A model generated the notes under the pieces. It made no database searches and was not told the origin of the DNA. It saw only the letters and a program-made list of their open reading frames with translations. From assembly GCA_029582265.1 (NCBI GenBank), contig CM055816.1, forward strand, positions 3,254,698 to 3,318,697: a stretch of 64,000 nucleotides of DNA, written 5' to 3'. Both the position numbers and the translations under genes were made by a program. The stretch is from Zoroaster sp. YZ-2022. Its lineage: Eukaryota > Echinodermata > Asteroidea > Forcipulatida > Zoroasteridae. Positions 47,976 through 58,479 of the stretch are shown piece by piece (position 1 is the first letter of the stretch; the number at the start of each line of letters is the position of its first letter).

Positions 47976-50665
47976 TTGTCCCCGCTGCCGAAAAGCATGA
48001 ACACGGCGAGTAAGGCAAAGAGAGTCGAGGTTACAAAAATAACTAATTTCTTCAAGGCTCCTGCCGATGCCGATGAGCCGATTAGCTCAACATCTAGTAG
48101 GCCTACAGATTGCGAAGATGAGGGAACAACCGGCGGCAGTATACACATGATGTATGCGTTGAAACTTGAAAAGGAGCATTGAACAACTAAATGAGCCTTG
48201 TCAACCAGATGTATCCATAATTCTGCCTAAAAAGACCAAAAGCCAAAACGTCTACTTTCAAAAAAAGTGGTTTGAAAAATACCCCTGGGTCCACTATGTT
48301 GCCGGTGAAGAATGTGTAGTGTTTTTTCCCCGCAAAGACAAATGAGACGGGTTTGCTAAAGTTAGCCAAATCAAAAGAGCCTGCCTTCATCTCCACTGGA
48401 TTTGACAATTGGAAGAAGGCTACCGAAAGGTTTGATAACCATCAACACACCGACACCCATCAGCTAGCCGTTAATTAGTTGAGAGCTATCAAGAAACCCA
48501 CAGTTACAGCTTTAACGTACGACCAAGTGTAACATCAGCAGGAGGTCGCCAGGAAATCAATGCATACAGTTTGCACGTCAATCCAGTTCCTGCTTTGGCA
48601 AGGTTTGGCATTCCGTGGTCACAATGCAGATGAGGGAAATCTTATACAGTTGCTGAAACTTTGGGCCGAGGATGACGAAGACCTCAGACAGTACCTTATG
48701 CGGACAACCAACTTCATATCACCACAGGCACAGCAAGAGATAATGGAACTCTTCAGTCACACAATACTCACACAGATATCGAGGGAATAAATCAAAATGA
48801 GCAGTTCGCAGTTAATGGTTGATGGAACGCAAAAAGTTTCTGGCAAAGAGCAAGAATGTGTACCGTATACATTCGGCATGTGGACTCTGACTTGAATGTC
48901 CATGAAGATTTCATCGGATTTTATGAACTGCCCGACACAAGGGGGAAAGACAATTGCAAATATGGTGCAGGACGTCTTCATTCGCATATTGCTCCCTATC
49001 TCAACATCTAAGAAGCCAGACATATGACGGTGCTGCCAATGGTTGCCAAGCCAAAATAAGAGAACGCCAGCATTTAGCCCTTTACTTCCACTGTGAGGCA
49101 CACCTGTCCAAACCTTGTTGTTCAGCAGTGTGTGGCGGAATGTCCTCTGGTTCGTCATGCAATTCAATGGGTGCATGATTTGGGCGTCATCTTCAACATA
49201 TCTGGAAAGTTTTAAGGTATGTTTAAATTATCACTTCACACGAATCCAGCCTACTTGACGAAGACAATCAAAAAATCCCTTAAGTCATAAATAACGCTTC
49301 CCAATAACTTTTTATAATTTTGTTGCGCTAATGTTTTCACAGAATGCAACCCTTTCGGTTGAAAATGTGTAAAATCAAGATTGCATCTGAAGCAAGTAAT
49401 GACAACCCATATCCACGTACCATCACACCGATGTGTCCAACACACTGCCATACAGTCTGCGATTGACAACTACTCAGTTGTTCTGAACACACTTAAGGAA
49501 ATTGCACAATCTGCAAGTGGTGAGACAGAAGCGAAGGCAAATGGCCTCCTAGACAGGTTCCAAAAGGGGGAGACTCTTCTTGGTTTGATGGTGGCAGTGA
49601 AGCCCATCGCACTATTAGAACAGCTGAACAGTACACTGCAGGCTACGTCCGTCAATATCTCAGGTAAGACTGGCTTTTGTCACATCAAATCTTCTTTATC
49701 ATCATCTTCATTATCATCATTCAGAGTAGGATTTCGTCCTTCTCGTGCAAATGCCGTTCATCTCTATTTCTTTCTGTTCCTGTCCATCATGTTCCTGATG
49801 TCGTCATTACCTCTTCTACTTTCCCTGTTCTTGATCGCCAATTCTCAGTTTCTTTCTCCATCTATTGTTATTTTTCCTTTAATCTCTCTATAATGCGTAC
49901 AGGTAATTTTAATCATTTTAATTTATAATTTGTTGGATTTAGGAATGATGTCCGCTGTAACGGTCACTGTTGACCAGTTGCAGACCTGGCGATCAGGTGA
50001 TCATTTCAGCAAAGTGTTTCAAGAAGTTGTCATCCAAGCTGAAGAGTATGAATTCGTTCAACTTACGCTGCGACGCCAGAGCAAGCCACCAAAGCGGTAC
50101 ACGGGGCAAGCACAACACAACCAACCAGCAAACGCAGAGGAGCACAGAACAATGCAAATTTATTGATGTTGCGGAGAGTCACCTACGTGATAGGTTTAAC
50201 AATACCAAGTCTGGCCTATCACAATATCAAGAGCTAGAGGCGATAATCACGTCTGGGAAAATGAACAACGAGGTTGTTAAACAGTACCCAGAGCTGAACT
50301 ACTCTGCCCTCAAAATTCAACTTGATATGTTTAAACAAACTACAGCAGCATCTTCACTTCACGACGCAAAGCTTGCATATCGTAACATGGCTAAAGAGGT
50401 CCGTAGCCCGTTTCCGCAACTATTTGTACTTCTGATGCTTCTACTTGTCTGCCCAGTAACATCTTGCACATGTGAGAGAAGTTTTTCCGCCCTGAGGCGC
50501 TTGAAGACTTGGCTTAGAAGCACAGTAAGTCAAGTCCGGCTGAACCACATCGCTGTGTGCCATGTTCATCAGCAAATGCTACAAGATGTCAATATCGCAG
50601 ACATAGAAAAGGACTTCGCAAATCGGTCAGAGATCCGGCGAAATGTATTTGGACATTTATGTTAA
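47976..50665 (+). pseudogene. hAT-type transposase (ZMYM1-like), copy 2
   Basis: Block-for-block counterpart of 21464-24180: the N-terminal tail, QKKWFEKYPWVHYV, QFLLWQGLAFRGHN, the middle exon AIQSAIDNYSVVL to SVNIS, and the dimerisation segment CTCERSFSALRRLKTWLRST. Shared stops confirm it was defective before duplication. One new lesion: about 38 bases are missing before the middle exon (AAAATCAAGATTGC), removing the T-rich tract, the CCCAG acceptor and the first exon bases seen in copy 1. Copy 2 also has an extra T in CAGTTAATGG near 48812. Confidence 0.8.
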
Positions 50666-51059
50666 ATGCATTCATAGTTGATGAGAATTTCAAGGTATTT
50701 CATAAAAGGTTTCAGGAAAACCGTTATCGACACTTTCATCCAGACGTTTTGCATTTTAGTGTATAGTGTAAGACCATTATTCCTTCGTTCCTACATTTCA
50801 TCCTTTCTTAGAAATAAAAAAAAATCTTGGCTGCTGTGCAATAATGTTTTTCATAAATGTGCTTATGAGTTTTAAATTCATCGAAAGTCGTTTTATTTTA
50901 AATCCTGAATAAAAACAGAGGAGGCATTTATTTTACTGGTAAGTGTTCGTTGCTCGTTTTTATTTTTTATTATTATTGTTATTTGTTGTTGTTGATTTCT
51001 TTTTTATTGTGGGGTTGTAATCTGTACTGTTGCCGCAAGATTCTGAATAGTTGTCGACT

Positions 51060-52365
51060 GCAGAACTTTTCATCAGGGATTTACGCCAGTGCAAGAGAGG
51101 ACATGGATGTTGGAAATTTAACAGCTCTCTTATAAATGATCGAGTATTCAAATGCAAAATGAATTCATATATAAAAGACTTATCACTTCAATTATCTAAT
51201 CAATTCAAAGATGAAAGACTGCGCTGGGAGATGATAAAGATGAAAATCTAAGATTTTATTATTCATTATTCAAAACAGAAAAAATGTATAGAGACAAACT
51301 TGAAACGATCATTGTACAATAAGTTAAGCATGTTGAGTAAAAATTGTAGTGATCAATCAGGAGAGGCAGATAAACTACGCAACACATTAGAAACATCTAT
51401 GATAAGGAAATTGAGGGTCAAAAGGTCAGGTCCAGAGAAAAATGGTTCAAGGAAGGAGAAAAAACACAATTTTTTTTTCTAGGTTTAGAGAAGCGTAATA
51501 TGTTTTTATATAACAAGAAAAAATATCACAAGGTTAAAAAACGCTCAAGGTGTTTTGCTAAAAGATCCTAATGACATACTCAACGAAGTAAATATGTTCT
51601 ATGACAGAATATATTCTTCTAAATCACCCTCTGTAGCGCAGTTATAAACCTGTTTAAATGAAACCCCCTTTGATTTTACTCTCAATGACGAAAAAAGGGA
51701 AATATGTGAATGAATGATTACTGAAGAAGAATATAAACATGCACTGGAATTGTTAACAACAACAAAAGTCCAGGCACGGACGGTTTTACAGTAGAATTTT
51801 ACAGAGAGTTTTGGGGAAATATAAAATAACTATTTATTCAATCGATGGATAGAAGCTTTTAAAAAAGGCGAATTATCAGTATCGCAATTCAGAGTACTTA
51901 TATCTCTATTATATATAAAAATCGATCGAACAAGTTTGAAGAATTGGAGACCAATAAGTTTACTAAATATAGACTAGACAAAATAACATCTCACTAAAGT
52001 CATAGGGGACATAATCCAAGATGACCAGTCTGGTTACATACAAAGCAGATTAACAATATTAAACTCAGTAATGTTATTCATTTTAGTCAAAACAATAATA
52101 AAACCACTGCAACTCTGTTTTGTTTTGTTTTGTTTGTTTCTTTGTTGTCTTTTGTTTAGATTATGAAAAGTGCTTTTGATACGGTTAATGGAAGTTTTTA
52201 TTTGAAACACTGAAAAAAAAAGTTTTGGTCAGATGTTTATTAACTGGATCAAAATAATGTATGGAAACATCCAAAGTAGCGTTAGTAACAATGTTTATAA
52301 TGTCTGTTTATAGTTGTCCGCTCACGTCAACTATATGCAAGTTGTACAGACCTACTAACAATTCA
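51060..52365 (+). pseudogene. L1/Tx1-like LINE ORF2, 5' part (copy 2)
   Basis: Same relic as 24600-25888: CWKFNSSLIND, NAQGVLLKDPNDILNEV, FYDRIYSSKSP and NWRPISLLNI blocks. Some frames are better preserved (e.g. RLRWEMIKMKI read-through), others worse (a stop after VAQL). Interrupted at 52366 by the hAT-type MITE. Confidence 0.8.
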
Positions 52366-52686
52366 GGGGCGTAGCGAAGGCATTTTCTTTGGGGGTGTGG
52401 AAGCCAATTTTCTGACTGACGTAGCCAGGATTTTCAGAGTGGGTGAATTTACCGACACAACACTAATATGACCAGGCATTTGTTTTTTCCTAAAATGGAG
52501 GGGGGGGGGGGGTGGACTGCCACCCAAAACTGGAAAACCGTAGCTCTTCCGGCAAATCTTCAGTGCTTAGAAATATGATACATTTGCAGCCAGCAAAACC
52601 CACAGCTCTACTTTTGCCGACTGCAAATTTATTGTTGACCAACCCTTATTCTAGTACCTTTCATTTGCCGACTGAGGTTCTAAGTG
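52366..52686 (+). mobile_element. hAT-type MITE (GGGGCGTAGC family), copy 2
   Basis: Counterpart of 25889-26216, starting CAGGGGCGTAGCGAAGG. Beyond GAGGTTCTAAG it has GTGCCGGCTTAATGCTCC and a C/CA tract instead of the TGAG array. Confidence 0.75.
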
Positions 52687-52774
52687 CCGGCTTAATGCTC
52701 CCCCCCCCCCCCCACACACACACAGGAATTGCTTCTGAATTAATTTTGTAGTCAGAAAAAACGTATTAATAAAA

Positions 52775-52782
<8 letters not shown>

Positions 52783-52836
<54 letters not shown>
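52783..52836 (+). repeat. (TA)n microsatellite
   Basis: About 54 bases of TA repeat. The PLE appears to have entered it, since (TA)n also follows the element at about 54977. Confidence 0.95.
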
Positions 52837-52839
<3 letters not shown>

Positions 52840-52873
52840 TGAAGACTTGCTGGAACGGTAGTTGTAACTCCGA

Positions 52874-52897
52874 GTTTCACGCTTATGCGATCATCAG
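52874..52897 (-). ncRNA. hammerhead-like ribozyme core, left PLE arm
   Basis: On the minus strand: CTGATGA, one T, a 3-base stem CGC/GCG closed by ATAA, one T, then GAAAC. The invariant core boxes are intact. Stem III and activity were not established. Confidence 0.5.
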
Positions 52898-53119
52898 ATA
52901 ACTGCATGCCAAATGTAAATAGCATTGTCAAATCGCACAACAAACGGATCTCATCAAAGGAAGAAGGAGCCTCGCCGAAGAAATGCAACTGCCGAAATAA
53001 GGACCTCTGCCCTCTACGAGGAAATTGCCTGGAATCCAACATCATCTACAGCGCCGAAGTCAAAACAACCACCGAAGACAACACCAAACTATACATCGGC
53101 CTTACAGAGCCCAGTTTCA
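52885..53119 (+). pseudogene. PLE GIY-YIG endonuclease, N-terminal part
   Basis: Frame starting MRSSDNCMPN contains a cysteine cluster (KKCNCRNKDLCPLRGNCL), then IIYSAEV and LYIGLTEPSF. These match the cysteine-rich linker and GIY-YIG start (YIGLT) of PLE endonucleases. The frame is cut at EPSF by the CR1-like LINE and resumes at 54507 with FKTRFNNH. The nuclease makes the nick used for target-primed reverse transcription. Broken, so inactive here. Confidence 0.8.
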
Positions 53120-54421
53120 CTGACATCGGTTCCATGTAAATTGCTCGAACACATAATTCACTCAAATATAATGTATCATCTTGAAGAATCTGGATTCCTG
53201 AATGATAAACAACATGGCTTTCGAAAGGGACGCTCATGCGAGACTCAGCTTGCCTTGACTGTTGATGACCTTGCTAGAATTTTAAACAACAAAGGACAGG
53301 CCGATATAATTATAATGGACTTCAGCAAAGCATTTGATTGCGTCCCCCATGAAAGGCTTCTCGCTAAACTTAGTCAAGCGGGAATAAACGGTTCCCTTCA
53401 CACATGGATTAGGTCATTCCTCACCCAAAGATCTCAACAAGTCATTTTGGATGGAGTAACTTCATCTTCAACTCACGTAACATCCGGTGTTCCACAAGGC
53501 ACGGTACTAGGCCCTTTGCTGTTCCTTCTGTACTTGAACGACATCTCGAACGGAATAACATCAGAAATCCGTCTCTTGGCAGATGACTGTATTATGTACA
53601 GACAAATAGATAATATCAGTGATAGCCAGGACCTTCAAAAAGACATCAATCGCCTGTGTAAGTGGGAACAAAAATGGCAGATGAAGTTCAACATATCAAA
53701 ATGCTATGCTATGCACATCACCCACAAGAAGAACCCAATCAACACAGTATACAAGATGGGAGACTCGACCCTTGAAATAGTTTCTAACCACACCTACTTG
53801 GGAATAGACTTAAATAACAAGTTAAATTGGGCTGGTCACATTCAAAAGGTAACTTCAAAAGCAAATCAAATCCTCGGATTGCTGCGCCGAAACCATTATA
53901 GTTGCTCATCAAAAGTCAAAACAAGAGCCTACAAGACACTTGTTAGACCTCGACTCGAGTATTGTGCATCAATTTGGGATCCGTACCAGATTAACTATAA
54001 ACTTCAGCTGGAGGGGGTTCAACGACGATCTGCCAGGTTTGTTGTTAACAATAATAACAAGAAGGACAGCGTCACCAAAATGATTTCCCAACTGGAGTGG
54101 GAGCCTCTGGAACACCGTAGAGCAGCCCAACGCTTAACACTCCTTTACAAATCTGTCCACAAGATCGCTGCTTTAGACACTGATTCATACCAGACCAAGA
54201 TAAACAGGGAAGGGGTTTCGACTAGACAACAGTCTGCAACTGCTTTCATCAAGCCTTCCGCACATAAGGATTGTTACAAATTCTCCCTTTTCCCAAGAAC
54301 CTTTGCAGAATGGAATAAATTACCACCAGACACTCGTCAAGCTTCAACCATAGACATTTTTAAGGGGAAACTTCAATCACTGGACATGGGAAACATCATC
54401 AGGGGGGCTCACTTTAAGTAA
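53114..54421 (+). CDS. CR1-like reverse transcriptase, intact from fingers to C-terminus
   Basis: An uninterrupted frame of about 435 LINE codons, the best-preserved coding sequence in the window. It begins VSLTSVPCKLLEHII, then KQHGFRKGRSCETQL, IIMDFSKAFDCVPHERLL, SGVPQGTVLGPLLFLLYLND, the active site RLLADDCIMY (LADD where YADD is usual), the thumb NHTYLGIDLNNKLNW, RPRLEYCASIWDPY, LQLEGVQRRSARFV and a C-terminal FPRTFAEWNKLPPDTRQAST. No stop occurs until after GAHFK. The open frame extends upstream to 52925, but those ~63 codons read the PLE out of frame and are not part of the protein. The LINE lacks its endonuclease and promoter, so despite the intact frame it should not be autonomous. 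Confidence 0.8.
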   Translation, partial: VSLTSVPCKLLEHIIHSNIMYHLEESGFLNDKQHGFRKGRSCETQLALTVDDLARILNNKGQADIIIMDFSKAFDCVPHERLLAKLSQAGINGSLHTWIRSFLTQRSQQVILDGVTSSSTHVTSGVPQGTVLGPLLFLLYLNDISNGITSEIRLLADDCIMYRQIDNISDSQDLQKDINRLCKWEQKWQMKFNISKCYAMHITHKKNPINTVYKMGDSTLEIVSNHTYLGIDLNNKLNWAGHIQKVTSKANQILGLLRRNHYSCSSKVKTRAYKTLVRPRLEYCASIWDPYQINYKLQLEGVQRRSARFVVNNNNKKDSVTKMISQLEWEPLEHRRAAQRLTLLYKSVHKIAALDTDSYQTKINREGVSTRQQSATAFIKPSAHKDCYKFSLFPRTFAEWNKLPPDTRQASTIDIFKGKLQSLDMGNIIRGAHFK

Positions 54422-54506
54422 TTCATGCTGCTCAGTCACCTGCATATGTACATCCCAATATGTGGAGATTATGCAGTATTTCACCAGAACCAGAACCAGA
54501 ACCCCC
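53114..54506 (+). mobile_element. CR1-like LINE nested in the PLE endonuclease
   Basis: Sits between the two halves of the GIY-YIG frame, with TTCA at both borders (53116-53119, 54507-54510). The 5' border overlaps by microhomology: the same bases encode PLE EPSF in one frame and LINE PVSL in another. The 3' end is a short CAGAAC-type repeat plus CCCCC. 5'-truncated inside the RT fingers. Confidence 0.8.
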
Positions 54507-54800
54507 TTCAAGACAAGATTCAACAACCACAAGACGTCCTTCAAGAACGAAAAACACAAACAAAGCACAGAACTCTCCAAGTACGTGTGGCAGCTCAAGA
54601 TGAACAAGAAACCCTTCACGATCACGTGGTCCATCGTCACCAAAGCACGAGCATACGACAACAAATCCAAGAGATGCAACCTTTCCATCATCAACGCCGA
54701 CAAACGTAAACTCCTCAACAAGCGACCCGAGTAATTGGTATCGAAGTGCCGCCACGAGAACAAATTCTACCTAACCAATCACGACAAGTGAATTCTTTCA
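54507..54800 (+). pseudogene. PLE GIY-YIG endonuclease, C-terminal part
   Basis: FKTRFNNHKTSFKNEKH, STELSKYVWQLK, WSIVTKARAYDNKSKRCNLS and KRKLLNKRPE are the R, H, E and N-bearing part of a PLE GIY-YIG domain, ending near FYLTNHDK. It continues directly from 53119 once the LINE is removed. Confidence 0.8.
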
Positions 54801-54857
54801 CTCACGTCCGCAACACCACATCTTATTTCGTGCAACCGCAGAATAGCACTCAGTTGT

Positions 54858-54881
54858 CTGATGATCACATAAGCGTGAAAC
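54858..54881 (+). ncRNA. hammerhead-like ribozyme core, right PLE arm
   Basis: CTGATGA, T, CAC-ATAA-GCG, T, GAAAC. One stem base differs from the left arm (CAC against CGC), which weakens stem II here. Confidence 0.45.
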
Positions 54882-55018
54882 TCGGTGTTACAACTACCGT
54901 TCCAGCAAGTCTTCATTCCTATACTACGCTCTGCATAGCATCGAGCACTCTGCATGAAGATAGCTCCCTCACCCAGTATATATATATATATATTTTTTTT
55001 TTATGAACATGTTAAAAA

Positions 55019-55090
55019 ACCTAGTCTTGAACTCGGTACGTTATTTTTGCAATGCGAGAGTTCTAACCACTTCTAACTATCATGCAACTC
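55019..55090 (-). mobile_element. tRNA-derived SINE-like segment, copy 2
   Basis: Same sequence as 26739-26811 (A-box-like AGTGGTTAGAAC, TTGCAAA loop, B-box-like GAGTTCAAGAC), so it predates the large duplication. Confidence 0.5.
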
Positions 55091-55184
55091 AATTGATATG
55101 GTGAAAAACCTTTTCAAAATTAGATTTCTATGCCAATTTCTAAACCCTTTGACGAAGTGCTGGGTATGCTGCAGAAAAATAGCT

Positions 55185-56900
55185 GCAGAAGTCCTTGCAA
55201 ATAAGATGAGAACAAACCCAGACATTTGCGGTATCGAATTGGCTAACAACCACAACACAAATCTTCGCATTTCCACAACACATTAATTTTGTCAGACATC
55301 AATTCAATAAAAAATAATCGCTAGAAAGTGAAGCAAACTTTGGAAAAATTGTAGGGCCAAAACTGAACCTTCAAAAATCAAAAGGTCTTATTATAGGAAA
55401 TAGGCCTACAGATCTCAACCAGCACCTACTTGAAATAATTGATTGGCATCAAGAGTGTTTTAAGACACTATAGGTGTTTAGTTTTCGAAAACTATGAACG
55501 AGTGTTATGAACTTGTCTGGGAAGAAAAAAATTACTAATTTCAGGAATATAATTAATCAGTGGAAAAGAAGGAACCTCACCTTACTAAGACGTGTAACTA
55601 TTATAAATACTCTCAGTATACCCATTTTTACCTTTTTAGGGTCCGTCATTTCCATGGCAAACATCACGTATTTAATACAGATAAACAAACTTATTCTCTC
55701 TTTTATATGGAACGGTACAATAGACAACATATCTCGTAAAACAATTATCCGTAAACTCAACGAAGGTGGCTTTAACTTAATAGACATTGAAATACACACT
55801 TTGGCTCTGAAAATCAAGTGGGTTGTTGTATTGCTCAACAATCCCATAGAAAAATGGACAAGCTTTTGTGATTATTATTTACACTTATATGGACCTAATT
55901 ATTTAATTCTCAATACAAGCGAGAACACAGTGAAGTGTCAACAAATAAATATTGATGACTTGCCTCATTTTTTATAGGGAACTGATATTTTGTTGGTATA
56001 AACTTAATTCAACACGTATTCAGGAAAAACAATATTTACATGCTGCTGAAATAAAATCACTAACTATTTAGGGGTAATGACATTAACTTTAATAAAAAAG
56101 TATTTGTATTTTAGCAATTGGATTAAATTTAAAAATTTTCTGTAGAAAACATAAAAAACAAACTTACTTTAAAACGTAATTGGATTGTTGAAATGTGTGT
56201 ATTAAGAAGAGCCATTCCAAAGGAATGGTTTCCAATTATTCTGACAAACAGAAAATATTGATGTTACACCAAATGTGTACATTCATATATAGTTGTATTA
56301 TCCAATTTAACAAAATATATATATATTTATGGATACATATTAGACAAGAAAGGAAAAACACCAATTGTACAAGAACGATGGGAACAAATAATTAAAGAAA
56401 GACCAAACTGGAATTTGGTTTGGAGAAAAACAAATCAAGATATAAAAGAAGTAAAATAAGAGATTTTAATGTCAAATTCATGTACCAAAGATTGCCTACT
56501 CATCAATGGAAATTAAAATAATCTCCGATGTGCCCTATGTGTAATGTTATCGATGAGTACCAACACGCATTTGCGGTTTGTGAACACACAACAGAATTTT
56601 GTAACCATTTCCCCCCATTTCTGTCACCGATTATCAAATCGAACCGATTATGAAATTCAACCGTCATCAATGATTGACATAGTAACAGCAGGTCCATATA
56701 CTGACACTATCAACACAATTGTTACTCTTGCTTTATTTTGTATTTTTAAAGCAAGGTTAGCTACAATGATAATAAATGGATAGACATTTTGAAATTTAAA
56801 AAAATCATGCAGAGCACAAATAAGGAATAATCTTTGGTGTCATAAGTTTTACGGAAAATGTTACTTTGTGTATAAAAGCGTACAAGGAAACAATTAATAA
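55185..56900 (+). pseudogene. L1/Tx1-like LINE ORF2, 3' part (copy 2)
   Basis: Counterpart of 26930-28650, with the connection region NQWKRRNLTLLRRVTIINTL and GGFNLIDIE at 55507-55977. Two deletions against copy 1: about 30 bases before AEVLANKMRT, and about 10 bases in the catalytic region (ATTTCCACAACACA), which removes most of the YADD box kept in copy 1. Confidence 0.8.
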
Positions 56901-57178
56901 TAATCTGATGTATGTTTGTGGTACACATGTTGAGGAATTATAATGGGGAAAGGGCGGCTTCATAGAATCATATAGAAAAACGTGAAATAAGTACGGACAT
57001 GTAAACGGCAAAACAGTTCAATATTCTGAGAGATTACAAGTGTAGCCTCAAACGTTTCATAAGAGTAGAAAAGAAAAGGATCTCAGACAATGCCTTTCAA
57101 ACATTGTATTTTAACAATAAGGCTTTATTGTGTTATAAACTTACACCGCTAAATTCTGTTTCTAATAGTTCTAATGTA

Positions 57179-57440
57179 CACTCACTGGCCATAAGTATTG
57201 CAACATTGAAATTCACACCAAAGTTCAGTTTGGAGAACTGTGTTACAATAATTTAGTTTATTTTATTTTCACTATATACTTAAGACTTCTTGACAGTGCC
57301 TGTGTTTTGACGTCAATGTTCATTTTTACTGTTCTTACTATATGTAATACACGATCGATGAAATCGGATTTAACGATCATCTCACCTGTTACTGTAAAGT
57401 GCTATTTTGAGCATGTTGCAATACTTTTGGCCAGTGAATG
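57179..57440. mobile_element. Tc1/mariner-type MITE, copy 2 only
   Basis: 262 bases between TA dinucleotides, with ~28-base terminal inverted repeats (CACTCACTGGCCATAAGTAT and the complement of CATTCACTGGCCAAAAGTAT, both continuing TGCAACAT). Removing the element and one TA gives exactly the copy-1 sequence AATGTATATAAAGC near 28949. No coding capacity. Confidence 0.9.
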
Positions 57441-57507
57441 TATATATAAAGCTGGGTAAAATACCAAATTGTCAAACAGGAAGTTTGTTAATGTTTTCTG
57501 CATAGCC

Positions 57508-57956
57508 ATATGACATAAAACACAATAAAGGGGGCCACTTTCCTACCGTCACATTAGCAGTTTTTCTAATGGTTGTAATTTTTTTTTAAATATCTGAAAC
57601 CACCCAAAAAGAATTTCAACATTTGAATAGACATGCATGCTTATCCTAAAGATAATTTGAGTTGATTATTACTATAATTTTTTAATTCTAAAATTTCCAT
57701 CAACAAATGGACGGAAAAGTGAGGTAACTTTTTCCGTCCAATTTTTATGGAAATTTGAAGGTAAAAAATTGTTTTTAAAAATAAATAAATAAAATAAATC
57801 AACTCAAATTAGTTCTAGTATAAGCCTGCATGTCCATTCACATGTTGAAATATTTTTTGGTCGGTTTCAGGTACTTAAAAATAAATAACAACCATTGGAA
57901 AAACTGCTAACGTGACGGATGCAAAGTGGCCCCCTTTATTGTGTTTTATGTCATAT
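57508..57956. mobile_element. 449-bp fold-back element, copy 2 only
   Basis: Almost the whole element is an inverted repeat of two ~220-base arms meeting near 57715. Outer ends ATATGACATAAAACACAATA with AAGGGGGCCACTTT are closely matched on both sides. Copy 1 has only TGCATAGGTATATATTG at this point. The exact target duplication is unclear in the AT-rich flanks. Confidence 0.85.
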
Positions 57957-58172
57957 ATTGATTTTGATTTTACATTTTTGTTCAGGTTCTTGTTTTAGAG
58001 CCAACTGCAGTTTACCTTTGCTGTAGGCCAATGTCGGTGATTGTGTACATGTATACTTTTAAAAATTTATTTTGAATGTGAAATCATGAATCTAAATAAA
58101 AGGAACTGTATAGTTACTCCTGAAAGCGAGAGAAGGAAGTTTGATGGAGAGAGAAATCTGTCCTACATTCCA

Positions 58173-58439
58173 CATAAGAATGAATAACGACATAATAAGC
58201 TGGAATGTTCACACGTTGGTTGTTTAATGTTGTATATTGGTTCAAACAGAGCTAGCATACTTATAGAATCACGGAACTATCCCCTTCTATTGTTTTGACT
58301 CCTCCCCACACATAAGAATGAATAACGACATAAGCTGGAATGTTCACACATTGGTTGATTAATGTTGTATATTGGTTCAAACAGAGCTAGCATACTTATA
58401 GAATCACGAAACTATCCCCTTCTATTGTTTTGACTGCTC

Positions 58440-58441
<2 letters not shown>
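58173..58441 (+). repeat. 138-bp tandem duplication (copy 2)
   Basis: Counterpart of 29165-29440; the second unit lacks four bases in GACATAAGCTGG. Followed by a (CA)n tract to about 58476 that is much shorter in copy 1. About 45 bases just upstream (TCCTGAAAGCGAGAG...) are also copy-2-specific. Confidence 0.9.

Positions 58442-58479
<38 letters not shown>

Larger units (their letters stand above)
52837..54975 (+). mobile_element. Penelope-like element with GIY-YIG remnant, copy 2 only
   Basis: Bounded by 68-base inverted arms: 52837-52904 against 54851-54918, both containing CTTGCTGGAACGGTAGTTGT or its complement. The right terminal repeat continues to about 54975. Both arms carry a hammerhead-like core. 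Between them is a GIY-YIG endonuclease reading frame split by a CR1-like LINE (53120-54506). The PLE reverse transcriptase itself is absent, so this is a truncated copy. Copy 1 has no trace of it. Confidence 0.75.

Noticed and set aside
54377..54763. 128- and 107-codon minus-strand frames
   Set aside because: Shadows of the GIY-YIG coding frame on the opposite strand.
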